From contig CP013099.1 of NCBI GenBank assembly GCA_001447805.1, positions 1,612,001 through 1,676,000 on the forward strand: 64,000 nt of DNA. Reading direction: 5' to 3'. The notes under the pieces were generated by a model. The model was not told where the DNA came from. It made no database searches and was given only the letters and a program-made list of their open reading frames with translations. Position 1 is the stretch's first letter; each line of letters opens with the position of its first letter. The DNA is from Candidatus Tenderia electrophaga. Lineage in GTDB: Bacteria > Pseudomonadota > Gammaproteobacteria > Tenderiales > Tenderiaceae. The translations under genes were made by a program, and so were the position numbers. Shown piece after piece: positions 8,631-18,230 of this stretch.

Positions 8631-9668
8631 ATGCAGCAACGACACATCACACTCTTCATCCCCGGCCTGTTGGGCGCCGACGTGCTGCGCGAGCGGCGCT
8701 ATTTTGAGGGCCTGGCGGTTGCGCAGCTGGAATTGATGTTGTCGCGCGCGCGGCGAAAGCGCCATCAGTCGCAAGGCTCGGACGCCGCTCTGTTTAACTT
8801 GTTCGGCTATCCCGCCACTCAGAGGCATCCGCCGGTGGCCGCTGTGACTCATGTCGTCGATCAGGGTTGTGCGCCGCCGCGTGACTGCCTGCGCGCCGAT
8901 CCGGTGCACCTGCAGCCAGATCGGGACCGCATCGTCATGCTCGGTAATCGGCCGCTGGCGGTGACCCCGGCCGAGGCGCAGCAGCTGGCGGCGGAATTCA
9001 ACCGCCTGTTCGCCGAAGACGGTCTGACACTGGAAACCCCGGTGGCCGAGCGCTGGTATCTCACCTGCGATCATGCCCCGGACATTCGCACCCGGCCGCT
9101 GCAGGACGTCATCGGCCAGGATATCCATCAACACCTGCCGGCCGGCGGTGCCGCCATGCACTGGCACAAGATTCTCAACGAGGTACAGATGTTGTTTTAC
9201 GCCAGTCCGGTGAACCAGGCCCGGCGCCAGCGCGGCCTGCCCGAGATCAACAGCATCTGGCTGTGGGGCGAGGGTGAGCTGCCCCGGCTAGCCACGCAGA
9301 CCTGGCAGCAGGTGTGGAGCAACGACACCCTCAGCGCGGCCTTGGCGCAGGTGAGCCAAACCGAGCGTAACACCCTGCCCGCCAGCGGCGAAGAGTGGCT
9401 GGAACAGGCCACGGCAATGGGCCGCCACCTGGTGGTGATCGAGGCGCTGGCCGAGGCGCTGCAGCAACAGGATTTGCAGCGTTGGCGCGACATGATCGAA
9501 GCGGTAAACGATGAGTGGTTGCGCGCCTTGATGGCGGCGCTAAGCAGCAAGCGCCTGGCCAGCATCCGCCTGCTCAGCGACAACGCCGAATTTGAACTGG
9601 ACGCCAAGCGCCTCAAACACTGGTGGCGTCGTCGCCGTTCCCTGACCAAGCTGCAATTGGGCGCCTGA
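8631..9668 (+). CDS. COG4255-like protein of the alkaline phosphatase/phosphoglycerate mutase type
   Basis: A 345-residue cytoplasmic protein starting ITLFIPGLLG. Proteins of this type are often labelled phosphoglycerate-mutase-like or regulatory proteins and are found directly before recJ in gammaproteobacteria. Recognisable parts are the N-terminal strand, MLGNRPLAVTPAEAQQLAAEFN (start about residue 103), RWYLTCDHAPDIRT (about 143), KILNEVQMLFYASPVN (about 184) and INSIWLWGEGELP (about 208). The metal-binding residues of a true mutase are not evident, so the catalytic activity is unknown. Its stop overlaps the recJ start (TGATG). Confidence 0.8.
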   Translation: MQQRHITLFIPGLLGADVLRERRYFEGLAVAQLELMLSRARRKRHQSQGSDAALFNLFGYPATQRHPPVAAVTHVVDQGCAPPRDCLRADPVHLQPDRDRIVMLGNRPLAVTPAEAQQLAAEFNRLFAEDGLTLETPVAERWYLTCDHAPDIRTRPLQDVIGQDIHQHLPAGGAAMHWHKILNEVQMLFYASPVNQARRQRGLPEINSIWLWGEGELPRLATQTWQQVWSNDTLSAALAQVSQTERNTLPASGEEWLEQATAMGRHLVVIEALAEALQQQDLQRWRDMIEAVNDEWLRALMAALSSKRLASIRLLSDNAEFELDAKRLKHWWRRRRSLTKLQLGA

Positions 9669-11416
9669 TGACAGTCGAGATCCTGCGCCGCGCCGTGCCC
9701 GACAACTGGCATACGCTGTTTCCCGATCTGCATCCGGTCCTGGCGCGCGTCTACGCCGGCCGCCAAGTGGCATCCGAGCGGGAACTGGAAACCGGTCTGG
9801 ACAGGTTACCACCGCCGCAGCTCATGAAGGGGATGGCACAGGCGGTGGCAGTATTGGCGCGTGCGGTGGAGGACGGGCGCCGCATTCTCGTGGTGGGCGA
9901 TTTCGACGCCGACGGTGCCACCAGCACGGCGCTGGCCTTGCGCGCCCTGCGCCTGCTGGGGGCGGCCGATGTCCAGTTTCTGGTGCCCAACCGTTTCGAA
10001 TACGGTTATGGCCTGACGCCGGAGATCGTCGCCGTTGCCGCTGCGCGCGCGCCCGACGTCATCGTCACCGTGGACAACGGCATCGCCAGCCTGGACGGTG
10101 TGCGCGCGGCGCGGGCGCACGGCATGCAGGTGGTGGTGACCGACCACCACCTGCCGGGCGCGACCCTGCCCGAGGCCGAGGCCATCGTCAATCCCAATCA
10201 ACCCGGTTGCCAGTTCCCGAGTAAGTCTCTGGCTGGGGTTGGGGTGATCTTCTACGTCATGCTGGCCTTGCGCGCTGCCCTGCGCGACAACGGTTGGTTC
10301 CAACGCCGCAGTTTGGAGTCGCCCAATCTGGCGCAATTGCTGGACATCGTCGCCCTCGGCACCGTCGCCGATGTGGTGCCCCTGGATCACATCAACCGCA
10401 TCCTGGTGGCTCAGGGATTGGCGCGCATCCGCAGCGGCCGCTGTTGTCCCGGTATTCAGGCCTTGCTTGAAGTCGCCGGGCGACGCGGCGACACCGTGGT
10501 CGCCGCCGACATGGGTTTTGCCGTCGGCCCGCGTCTCAATGCCGCCGGGCGCTTGCAGGATATGAGTCTTGGCATTCAGTGTCTGCTGACGGACGATCCA
10601 CAGCAGGCGCGTGCACTGGCCGCTGAGTTGGACGGCCTCAATCGCCGGCGCCGCGCCATCGAAGATGAGATGCGTGACCAGGCCCTGCACCATCTACAAG
10701 CACTGCAGCTGGAAGAGACCGCCGCGCTGCCGGCGGGACTGTGCCTGTTCCACGAAGAATGGCACCAGGGCGTGATCGGCATCCTGGCTGCGCGCATCAA
10801 AGAGCGCTACCATCGCCCGGTGATCGCCTTCGCCGCCGCCGATGATGATCATATTAAGGGCTCGGCGCGCTCGGTGGCCGGTTTTCATATCCGCGACGGC
10901 CTGGAGGCGGTGGCCACTCGCTGCCCGGGTCTGGTACAAAAATTCGGCGGTCACGCCATGGCGGCGGGCCTGACCGTGAAGCGCACCGACTTCGAAGACT
11001 TTGTCTGCGCCTTCGATGCGGAGGTGCGCCGCCACTTGGCCGAGGACGATCTGCGCGGCCGGGTCTGGAGCGATGGCGCCTTGAATGGCGCGGATTTGAA
11101 CCTGGGCCTGGCCGAATCCCTGCGCCAAGCCGGCCCCTGGGGGCAGGGCTTTCCCGAGCCGGTGTTCGATGGCGAATTCCGACTGCTCAAGCGCCGCATT
11201 GTCGGCGAGCGGCATTTGAAACTGACCCTGCAAACCGATGGCGCCGGTCAGGTGCTTGACGCCATCGCCTTCAATGTCGTGGACGACGCATGGCCTGCGG
11301 ATGTTGCCATGGTGAAAATGGCCTATAAGTTGGATGTCAATCATTACCGCGACAGCCGCACTCTGCAGCTCATGGTGGAGCATATCGAGCCGCTCGCCGC
11401 GACAACGCCATCCTAG
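9668..11416 (+). CDS. recJ: Single-stranded-DNA-specific 5'-3' exonuclease RecJ
   Basis: A 582-residue DHH-family exonuclease used in recombination repair and mismatch repair. The motifs are in order: VVGDFDADGATST (motif I), VTVDNGIAS, then VVTDHHLPG (the DHH motif), followed by GTVADVVPL, and in the DHHA1 part GSARSVAGFHIRDGLEA and KFGGHAMAAGL. Length is normal (about 577 in E. coli). The start at 9668 is chosen by coupling to the upstream stop (TGATG); an open extension to 9623 has no ribosome site. It is followed at 11438-11455 by an 18-nt perfect palindrome (AATAAGCGC/GCGCTTATT) that may help terminate transcription. Confidence 0.97.
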   Translation: MTVEILRRAVPDNWHTLFPDLHPVLARVYAGRQVASERELETGLDRLPPPQLMKGMAQAVAVLARAVEDGRRILVVGDFDADGATSTALALRALRLLGAADVQFLVPNRFEYGYGLTPEIVAVAAARAPDVIVTVDNGIASLDGVRAARAHGMQVVVTDHHLPGATLPEAEAIVNPNQPGCQFPSKSLAGVGVIFYVMLALRAALRDNGWFQRRSLESPNLAQLLDIVALGTVADVVPLDHINRILVAQGLARIRSGRCCPGIQALLEVAGRRGDTVVAADMGFAVGPRLNAAGRLQDMSLGIQCLLTDDPQQARALAAELDGLNRRRRAIEDEMRDQALHHLQALQLEETAALPAGLCLFHEEWHQGVIGILAARIKERYHRPVIAFAAADDDHIKGSARSVAGFHIRDGLEAVATRCPGLVQKFGGHAMAAGLTVKRTDFEDFVCAFDAEVRRHLAEDDLRGRVWSDGALNGADLNLGLAESLRQAGPWGQGFPEPVFDGEFRLLKRRIVGERHLKLTLQTDGAGQVLDAIAFNVVDDAWPADVAMVKMAYKLDVNHYRDSRTLQLMVEHIEPLAATTPS

Positions 11417-11570
11417 CCGCGCCGAGCAGGCCGCCTGAATAAGCGCGCGCTTATTTCCGCTGCAATACTAAAGTATCTGCAGCGAGCCTCGATATATCCA
11501 ATGTGGGGCTGGACGCTAGAGGTGGGTCGTGCGGTGGATATTTGTCTCCGTCGCTTGAAGATTCAGAGCG

Positions 11571-12827
11571 TTGTACAGCAGTGGTAATCGAGTTGACACT
11601 AAGGCCAAGGAACAGACTTTGTTTGCCAAACTGCGCAACATTTTCGGGTTTAAGCGACATATTCTGCCGCCATTCGTGTTGTTGAGTGCCGGGATAGGTT
11701 TGGTATGGCTGTTGCCGCATCCGGTTCTGCTTTCTGTCTTCATTGCGGTCATGTCCTTTCTGTGGATGTGGCAGGGCAAGCGCGCCGCATGGCTGCCCGC
11801 ATCCTCTAAGGTGTCCGCAGGCCAAGCCAACGCCGCCGTCGATCAGGAGATCAATCGCACCCTCGATGGCGTGCGTGCGGATATGCATGAGCAATTCGAA
11901 CGCGCCAAAAACGAACTGGGCCAGGTGCGCGGTTTGCAGGGCACTGCCATCGAAGGTCTGGTGAACAGTTTTACCGGTTTGGAGCAGCAGTCTCAGCAAC
12001 AGCTGGGGCTGGTGGTTGATTTGATCCAACGCATTTCAAGCCAGTTTTCCGATGAATCGGGGCAGCACCAAATGGCGCAAGAGGCGGCAGAGATTGTGAC
12101 GATATTCGTCGACAATATCAGGGCCATGGGTAAGGGCAGTATGGACCTGGTCAATGCCATGAATGACATCAGCGAACAATTGACCGCGGCCGACAAGCTG
12201 TTATCCGAGATCGACGGCATCAGTGGCCAGACCAACCTGCTGGCATTGAATGCCGCCATCGAGGCCGCCCGTGCCGGTGAAGCGGGCCGCGGCTTTGCCG
12301 TGGTGGCTGATGAAGTCCGTCACCTGTCACAGCGTAGCAGCCAATTCAGCGAACAGATCCGTGAAAACTATAATGTCACCCGCCAGACCATGCGGCGCGC
12401 CGGCGAGATCGTCGGTGACATGGCCTCGCGCGATATCGATATGGCGCTGACCTACCAGGACCGGATCTCGGAAATGATGAATGAGGTCGCCGATACCAAC
12501 AAAATGCTGTCGCAAGAATTGAACAATGTCTCCGGACTGGCGGAAAACATCAGTGAAAATGTCGGTGTGGCGGTGCGCTCGCTGCAGTTTGAGGACATGA
12601 CGCGTCAGTTGATCGAGGGCTTGGAGGTGCGCGGCGACACGCTGCACTTGTTGACCGAAAAGCTGATCGACTTGAGCCGGGTGGAGGCGGGCCACACGCT
12701 GGAGCACACCAATTTGTTGCAGAGAATTCAGCAGCTCAAGGCGGATGTCGAGCGGGAATTGGAAATCCTGGCGCATCGCTCCATTCAGCAACAGGATATG
12801 GGTTCCGGCGAAGCCGAGTTGTTCTAA
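11571..12827 (+). CDS. Methyl-accepting chemotaxis-type signal transducer without a periplasmic sensor
   Basis: Up to 418 residues. A short hydrophobic hairpin (two helices, residues about 30-70) is followed by a long helical cytoplasmic part. The signalling tip is intact: [20 protein letters not shown] and [16 protein letters not shown] (around residues 216-250). No periplasmic domain and no clear HAMP domain are visible, so it probably senses a cytoplasmic or membrane state. The start is uncertain: TTG at 11571 or TTG at 11619, the latter preceded by AAGGAA. It is followed after 26 bp by a lone receiver-domain gene, suggesting a two-gene signalling unit. No CheA or CheW lies nearby. Confidence 0.88.
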   Translation: MYSSGNRVDTKAKEQTLFAKLRNIFGFKRHILPPFVLLSAGIGLVWLLPHPVLLSVFIAVMSFLWMWQGKRAAWLPASSKVSAGQANAAVDQEINRTLDGVRADMHEQFERAKNELGQVRGLQGTAIEGLVNSFTGLEQQSQQQLGLVVDLIQRISSQFSDESGQHQMAQEAAEIVTIFVDNIRAMGKGSMDLVNAMNDISEQLTAADKLLSEIDGISGQTNLLALNAAIEAARAGEAGRGFAVVADEVRHLSQRSSQFSEQIRENYNVTRQTMRRAGEIVGDMASRDIDMALTYQDRISEMMNEVADTNKMLSQELNNVSGLAENISENVGVAVRSLQFEDMTRQLIEGLEVRGDTLHLLTEKLIDLSRVEAGHTLEHTNLLQRIQQLKADVERELEILAHRSIQQQDMGSGEAELF

Positions 12828-12853
12828 GACAGACCAAGGAAGGCACAGAGGCA

Positions 12854-13222
12854 ATGGCAAACATACTGATAGTTGATGACGAGGCGCCCATCCGTACCCT
12901 GTTGGGTAAAATCGTCAACAAGGACGGGCATGAAGTCATGGAGGCGGAGGACGGCGTGCATGCCTGTGAGACCTATCGAGATGCCGAGATCGACCTGATT
13001 ATCACCGACCTGGTGATGCCGCGCAAAAACGGTATCGAAATGATCATGGAACTGAAAAAGGACCGTCCCGGGATCAAGGTGATCGCCATTTCGGGCGGCT
13101 CGGGATTTTCGGGGCAGATCGACCTGTTGTCAGTGGCCCGCTTGCTGGGCGCCAAACACATCATCAAGAAACCGTTTACCGTGGATGAAATCCGCGCCGC
13201 GGTGAACGATATACTGGCTTAG
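12854..13222 (+). CDS. Stand-alone receiver-domain response regulator (CheY-like)
   Basis: A 122-residue protein consisting only of a receiver domain. The acidic pocket is D8-D9 (VDDE), the phospho-acceptor is D52 in IITDLVMP, the switch residue is S80 in IAISGG, and K105 is in IKKPF. With no output domain it presumably acts by protein-protein contact. It lies in one operon with the transducer upstream, which suggests a shared pathway. AAGGAAGGCACAGAGG precedes the ATG. Confidence 0.93.
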   Translation: MANILIVDDEAPIRTLLGKIVNKDGHEVMEAEDGVHACETYRDAEIDLIITDLVMPRKNGIEMIMELKKDRPGIKVIAISGGSGFSGQIDLLSVARLLGAKHIIKKPFTVDEIRAAVNDILA

Positions 13223-13277
13223 GGCAGCCTGAATTTCCTCCCCTGCTCGTGGAGTCACGCATCAGGCGGGGTTGATA

Positions 13278-13735
13278 GTCGCCGCTCCGCCAGGGGACGG
13301 ATCCCCATGCTGCTTCATTGAGTGCCCCGCTTCCTCCCCTCGGGGAAAGATAAGTTGTCATTCTTGCGTTGGTTGCTGGTGAGAGGGTGCGTGGGTGTAG
13401 CGAGTAGCCGCCCCGCCGGGGGTCAGATCCCCATGCTTCGCCCCATGCTGCTTCATTGAGTGCCCCGCTTCCTCCCCTCGGGCAAAGATAAGTTGTAATT
13501 CTTGCGTTGGTTGCTGGTGAGAGGGTGCGTGGGTGTAGCGAGTAGCCGCCCCGCCGGGGGTCAGATCCCCATGCTCCGCATGGGGCCCCGCTTCCTCCCC
13601 TCGGCAAAGATAAGTTGTCATTCTTGCGTTGGTTGCTGGTGAGAGGGTGCGTGGGTGTAGCGAGTAGCCGCCCCGCCGGGGGTCAGATCCCCATGCTCCG
13701 CATGGGGCCCCGCTTCCTCCCCTCGGGGCGGCTGT
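13278..13735. repeat. Intergenic tandem repeat, units of 138, 123 and 122 bp plus partial copies
   Basis: Full units begin with CCCCGCTTCCTCCCCTCGG at 13325, 13463 and 13586; partial copies flank them at 13278-13324 and 13708-13735. The core of about 95 bp (from GATAAGTTGT to GTCAGATCCCCATGC) is almost identical among units. Units 2 and 3 end in the hairpin CCCCATGC-TCC-GCATGGGG, while unit 1 and the left partial copy have CTGCTTCATTGAGTG instead. Because one period (122) is not a multiple of three, the long minus-strand reading frames here do not survive all copies and are not counted as genes. The array fills the gap between the response regulator and prfB. Confidence 0.92.
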
Positions 13736-13767
13736 AGTAGAATCGCCGTTTTTCGGACGAATTCACT

Positions 13768-14866
13768 ATGTTGGAAATCAATCCTATCGTACGTCAGGTC
13801 AAGGATATGCAAGAGCGCAGCGCTGCGCTGAGGGGGTATCTTTGACTTTGAAAGCAAGCAGGAGCGCCTGATCGAGGTCGAGCGCGAGCTAGAAGCCCCG
13901 GATGTCTGGAGCGACCAGGAGCGGGCTCAGTCGCTGGGTAAGGAGCGCGCCCAGCTGGAGCAGGTGGTCAAGACCATCACCGATCTCGACAGCAGTCTGG
14001 GGGATGCCGAGGCGCTGCTGGAAATCGCCGCTGAAGAAAATGACACCGATACGGTGGCTTCAGTCGAGGGCGATCTGGCCGAACTGGAAAAACGGCTCGA
14101 AACCTTGGAATTCCGACGCATGTTCTCCGGCGAAATGGATGCCAAGCATGCCTTCGTCGACATCCAGGCCGGTTCCGGCGGCACCGAGGCCCAGGACTGG
14201 GCCAATATGCTACTGCGCATGTATCTGCGCTGGGGCGAGCGCAGCGGCTTTAAGACCGAGTTGATCGAGGTCTCGGAAGGGGAGGTGGCGGGCATCAAGA
14301 GTGCCACCCTCCACGTCGAGGGTGAGTACGCCTTCGGTTGGCTGCGCACCGAGACCGGCGTGCACCGGCTGGTGCGCAAGTCGCCCTTCGATTCCGGCAA
14401 CCGCCGTCACACCTCCTTCGCCTCAGTGTTCGTGTCGCCCGAGATCGACGAAGATATCGATATCGACATCAATCCGGCCGACCTGCGCATCGATGTTTAT
14501 CGCGCCTCGGGTGCCGGCGGACAGCACGTCAACCGCACCGAGTCGGCGGTGCGTATCACCCATAACCCAACCGGCATCGTGGTACAGTGCCAGAACGACC
14601 GCTCCCAGCACAAAAACAAGGCCACCGCCATGAAACAGCTCAAGGCCAAGCTCTATGAGCTGGAGATGATGAAACGCGCCGGCGACCAACAGGCGGTGGA
14701 GGACAGCAAGGCCGACATCGGCTGGGGCAGCCAGATCCGTTCTTACGTATTGGACCAATCGCGCATCAAGGACCTGCGTACCGGGGTGGAGACCGGCAAC
14801 ACCCAGGCGGTGCTGGACGGTGACTTGGATCAGTTTATCGAGGCCAGCCTGAAAAGCGGCCTCTAG
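13768..14866 (+). CDS. prfB: Peptide chain release factor 2, with programmed +1 frameshift
   Basis: RF2 releases peptides at UGA and UAA. The first 25 codons run from ATG 13768 to CTT 13840-13842, followed by an in-frame TGA (13843-13845). Skipping T13843 continues with GAC at 13844 and stays open to 14866, giving 365 residues, the E. coli length. The shift site has the classical parts: Shine-Dalgarno-like AGGGGG at 13831-13836, a 3-nt spacer, then CTT-TGA-C. The tripeptide SPF for stop recognition is in RKSPFDSGN and the catalytic GGQ in GAGGQHVN. Frameshifting at UGA lets RF2 control its own level. lysS follows after 27 bp, as in many gammaproteobacteria. Confidence 0.98.
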
Positions 14867-14893
14867 TAGTTATTCACAAAAAGAGTTGTAGCC

Positions 14894-16396
14894 ATGACAG
14901 AAGAACAACAGACTCAAGACGAACACCGCCTCATCGCCGAACGGCGCGCCAAGCTCAAAGAGATACGCGAAAAGCGCATTGCCTTTCCCAGCGACTTCCG
15001 CCGCAATGTCATGGCCGGCGAGCTGCACGCCGAGTACGGCGAGAAGGACAATGAGGCCTTGGAGGCCAATGCGCTGCGCGTCAGCATCGCCGGGCGTCTG
15101 ATGGCCAAGCGCGTCATGGGCAAGGCCAGCTTCGCCCAGCTATTGGACGAGTCGGGCCGCATGCAGATCTTCGTGCAGCGCGATGCGGTGGGGCAAGAGA
15201 TCTATCAAGAGTTCAAGGGCTGGGACGTGGGCGACATCATTGGCGCTGAGGGTACCCTTTTCCGCACCAAGACCGGCGAGCTTTCGGTCAAGGCCGATTC
15301 CATTCGTCTGCTGACCAAGTCGCTGCGGCCGCTGCCGGACAAGTTTCACGGCCTGGAAGACCAGGAGACCCGTTATCGTCAGCGCTATCTGGATCTGATT
15401 ATGAATCAGGCCGCGCGCGAGACCTTTCGGGTGCGCACCCGCATTATTCAGCATATCCGTCATTACCTCGACAGCAAGGGCTTTTTGGAGGTCGAGACGC
15501 CGATGATGCATGCCATCCCCGGCGGCGCCACGGCGCGGCCCTTTATCACCCATCACAACGCCCTGGATTTGCAGATGTTCCTGCGCGTGGCCCCCGAGCT
15601 GTATCTGAAACGGCTCATCGTCGGCGGTTTCGAGCGGGTGTATGAGATCAACCGCAACTTCCGCAACGAGGGTGTCTCCACGCGCCACAATCCCGAGTTC
15701 ACCATGCTCGAGTTCTACGAAGCCTATGCCGATTACCACGACCTGATGGACCACACCGAGGAGATGCTGCGCGGTATGGCGCTGGAGATTCTGGGCGACA
15801 CCAAGCTTTCCTATCAAGGTGAGGTCTACGATTTCGGCAAACCCTTTGCCCGTCTTACCGTGAAGCAATCCATTCTGTTCTACAACCCGGATATCAGCGA
15901 GGATGAGCTGGATGATCTGGACAGGGCCCGCGCCGTGGCCGAGCGCCTGGGCATTCCCCTCAAGGACAGCTACGGCCTGGGCAAGGTGCAGATCGAGATC
16001 TTCGAAAAGACGGTGGAGCATCGCCTCAAGGAACCGACCTTTATCACCGCCTATCCCACCGAGGTGTCACCCCTGGCGCGGCGCAATGACGCCGATCCCT
16101 ACGTTACCGACCGCTTCGAATTTTTCGTCGGCGGCCGCGAGCTCGCCAACGGCTTTACCGAGCTCAACGATGCCGAAGACCAGGCCGAGCGCTTCCGCAA
16201 ACAGGTGGAGGAGAAGGAGGCCGGCGATGACGAGGCCATGCATTTCGATGCCGATTATGTGCGCGCCTTGGAGCACGGCATGCCGCCAACGGCGGGTGAG
16301 GGCATTGGTATCGACCGTCTGGTGATGTTGTTCACCGACGCAGCGTCGATTCGTGATGTGCTGTTGTTTCCTTACATGCGGCCTGAAATGATATAA
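14894..16396 (+). CDS. lysS: Lysyl-tRNA synthetase (class II)
   Basis: A 500-residue class II synthetase that charges tRNA-Lys with lysine. The N-terminal OB-fold anticodon domain (about 55-165) includes [15 protein letters not shown]. The catalytic core shows motif 1 ([21 protein letters not shown], starting about residue 197), motif 2 ([20 protein letters not shown]) and motif 3 ([13 protein letters not shown]). Length is normal. It is probably co-transcribed with prfB. Downstream, GCCGCT and AGCGGC could form a weak hairpin before the convergent HDOD gene. Confidence 0.98.
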   Translation: MTEEQQTQDEHRLIAERRAKLKEIREKRIAFPSDFRRNVMAGELHAEYGEKDNEALEANALRVSIAGRLMAKRVMGKASFAQLLDESGRMQIFVQRDAVGQEIYQEFKGWDVGDIIGAEGTLFRTKTGELSVKADSIRLLTKSLRPLPDKFHGLEDQETRYRQRYLDLIMNQAARETFRVRTRIIQHIRHYLDSKGFLEVETPMMHAIPGGATARPFITHHNALDLQMFLRVAPELYLKRLIVGGFERVYEINRNFRNEGVSTRHNPEFTMLEFYEAYADYHDLMDHTEEMLRGMALEILGDTKLSYQGEVYDFGKPFARLTVKQSILFYNPDISEDELDDLDRARAVAERLGIPLKDSYGLGKVQIEIFEKTVEHRLKEPTFITAYPTEVSPLARRNDADPYVTDRFEFFVGGRELANGFTELNDAEDQAERFRKQVEEKEAGDDEAMHFDADYVRALEHGMPPTAGEGIGIDRLVMLFTDAASIRDVLLFPYMRPEMI

Positions 16397-16434
16397 GCAG
16401 AGGCCGCTTAAAATGTGCGCATAGCGGCTTGCGC

Positions 16435-17274
16435 TTAGGCGCTGAACATTTTCTGAATCAGCGCCACCTCTTCCTGCGCCTCTTCCATGATGGCAATGCT
16501 CTGCTCCGGTGTGAGCCCGAGCTTTTTGAAGGCCGGGATTTGCATCCACTCGGTTTTGGTGTGAGGGTGGGCGGTGCCGACGTAACTGAGAATATTGGCG
16601 ACAGTGACGATATCCACGTAGTCCACTTCTTCGCCGGAGTCGTAACGCAGGTCTTCGTGGTTAGAGACCACGTCAATCAGCTCTTGCGGAAAGTCCCATT
16701 CGTCCAGGATGGTGGTGCCGATCAGGTTGTGGATCTTGTCGACAATGCGTTGCAGCAGTGCCTCGTCTTGCAGCTCCGGGATGTTGACCGCTTCGGTGTA
16801 AACCGGGATGGCGCCGATGTCGTGGATCAGACCGGCCAGCATGGCCTGGTCGGGTTTGAGCCTGGTGAACTTGCGCGCCAGCACGTGACTGATGGCGGCT
16901 ACCCGGGTGCTGTGCAGCCAGAGTTCCTTTAGGTGCTTTTCCACACTCGGATTGGCGCCTTTTTGATAAAGCTGTTCCATGACCATGCCGGTGATGATGT
17001 TGCGCACCACGGTCTGCCCCAGCCGGGTGATGGCGTTCTGTAGGTTTTCGATGGGCATGGCGCCGCGATACAGCGGGCTGTTGGCGATATGCAGCAGCCG
17101 GGCGGTGAGCACCGGGTCCGAGCCGATGGTGACGGCGATCTTGGCGGCGGAGGAACTCGGATCCTGGACGACGTCACGCACCTTCAGCGCCACTTCCGGC
17201 AGGGTGGGCAGGTTGATGCGATTATGGTTGATGTCATCAAGAAATTTCGCTAGCAGTTTGCTTTCCAGACTCAC
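16435..17274 (-). CDS. HDOD-domain signalling protein (second of a tandem pair)
   Basis: A 279-residue cytoplasmic protein with an HDOD domain (HD-related, output-type) covering about residues 15-215. It begins with LPTLPEVALKVRDVVQDP and contains a core LIHDIG (about residue 149). HDOD proteins usually lack phosphodiesterase activity and act as regulatory adaptors in proteobacterial signalling, motility or stress. It is clearly paralogous to the upstream gene (same N-terminal motif, same ISHVLARKFTRL region and C-terminal LTPEQSIAIMEEAQ), so the pair comes from tandem duplication. Confidence 0.88.
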   Translation of the reverse strand: MSLESKLLAKFLDDINHNRINLPTLPEVALKVRDVVQDPSSSAAKIAVTIGSDPVLTARLLHIANSPLYRGAMPIENLQNAITRLGQTVVRNIITGMVMEQLYQKGANPSVEKHLKELWLHSTRVAAISHVLARKFTRLKPDQAMLAGLIHDIGAIPVYTEAVNIPELQDEALLQRIVDKIHNLIGTTILDEWDFPQELIDVVSNHEDLRYDSGEEVDYVDIVTVANILSYVGTAHPHTKTEWMQIPAFKKLGLTPEQSIAIMEEAQEEVALIQKMFSA

Positions 17275-17316
17275 GCGTAAACCTCGATAATCGATTTGAA
17301 ACTCATTGCGCTCCGC

Positions 17317-18162
17317 TCATCCCGAAATCACTTTTTGTATTTCGGCGATGTCGGCTTGGGCCTCCGCCATGGCCCGTACGCTCTGTTCGGGTGTCAACTC
17401 CAGTTTTTCGAAGGCCGGAATGCCGTTCCAGTCGATGCTGTTGGCCTTGTGTTTGGGCTGGCCCATATAGCTGTGCAGATTGGCGACCAGCACCACGTCG
17501 GTATAATCCGGTTCCGGGCCGGGGTTGCGATGATAGTCTTCGTGCTCGGCGGCCACCTGAACCAGTTGTGGCGGAAAATGCCATTCCTCCAGAATCAATT
17601 GGCCGATCTCCTGATGCATCCTGTCGATGACGCGATAGAGAATGGATTTGTTTTCCATGACTTCGGGGAATTTCGTCGCCCGCTTCAGGATGGGCAGGAT
17701 GCCGATGTCGTGGATCAGTCCGGCCAGCATGGCCTCGTCGGGGTTGAGGCGGGTAAAGCGTCGCGCCAACACATGACTGATGGCCGCCACTCGGGCACCG
17801 TGGACCCAGAGGTTGAGCATGTCCTGTTTGATCGGGCCCATCTTCTCGGCCTGGTAGAGCTGGCGCATCACCAGGCTGGCCACCACGTTACGCACACAGA
17901 CGCCGCCCAGCCGCACCACCGCCGTGCGCACGTTGTCGACGGAATTCAGACCGCGGAAGAAGACACTGTTGGCAACCTGCAGCAGCCGCGCCGAGAGGGC
18001 GGCGTCCGTGCCCACCAGCTTGGCGATCTTGTCGGCCGAGACCATCGGGTCGTCGACCAGTTTACGCACCTTGATGGCGACTTCCGGTAGCGTGGGCAAC
18101 TCAAGCTGACCCGTGCTGACATCCTCCATCAAGGCGGCGATGAATTTGTCTTCGGCATTCAC
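17317..18162 (-). CDS. HDOD-domain signalling protein (first of a tandem pair)
   Basis: A 281-residue paralogue of the downstream protein, with the same layout: LPTLPEVAIKVRKLVDDP near the N-terminus, ISHVLARRFTRL, LIHDIGILPIL in the core, and LTPEQSVRAMAEAQ at the C-terminus. The separation of 42 bp and common orientation indicate an operon. The function is unknown beyond the family's adaptor role. The two copies have diverged substantially, so the duplication is old. Confidence 0.88.
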   Translation of the reverse strand: MNAEDKFIAALMEDVSTGQLELPTLPEVAIKVRKLVDDPMVSADKIAKLVGTDAALSARLLQVANSVFFRGLNSVDNVRTAVVRLGGVCVRNVVASLVMRQLYQAEKMGPIKQDMLNLWVHGARVAAISHVLARRFTRLNPDEAMLAGLIHDIGILPILKRATKFPEVMENKSILYRVIDRMHQEIGQLILEEWHFPPQLVQVAAEHEDYHRNPGPEPDYTDVVLVANLHSYMGQPKHKANSIDWNGIPAFEKLELTPEQSVRAMAEAQADIAEIQKVISG

Positions 18163-18230
18163 GCGTGACGTTCCCTGTTGTTATAAAGAGACTGCACTAA
18201 GTATCGGCGCGCCTCTCGGGAACTCAAGTG

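Noticed and set aside
13176-13857. Long minus-strand frames across the tandem repeats (for example PRGGSGAPCGAWGSDPRRGG)
   Set aside because: The repeat period differs (138, 123, 122 bp), so the frame is lost in one unit, and there is no ribosome site or family likeness. They are artefacts of a GC-rich repeat.
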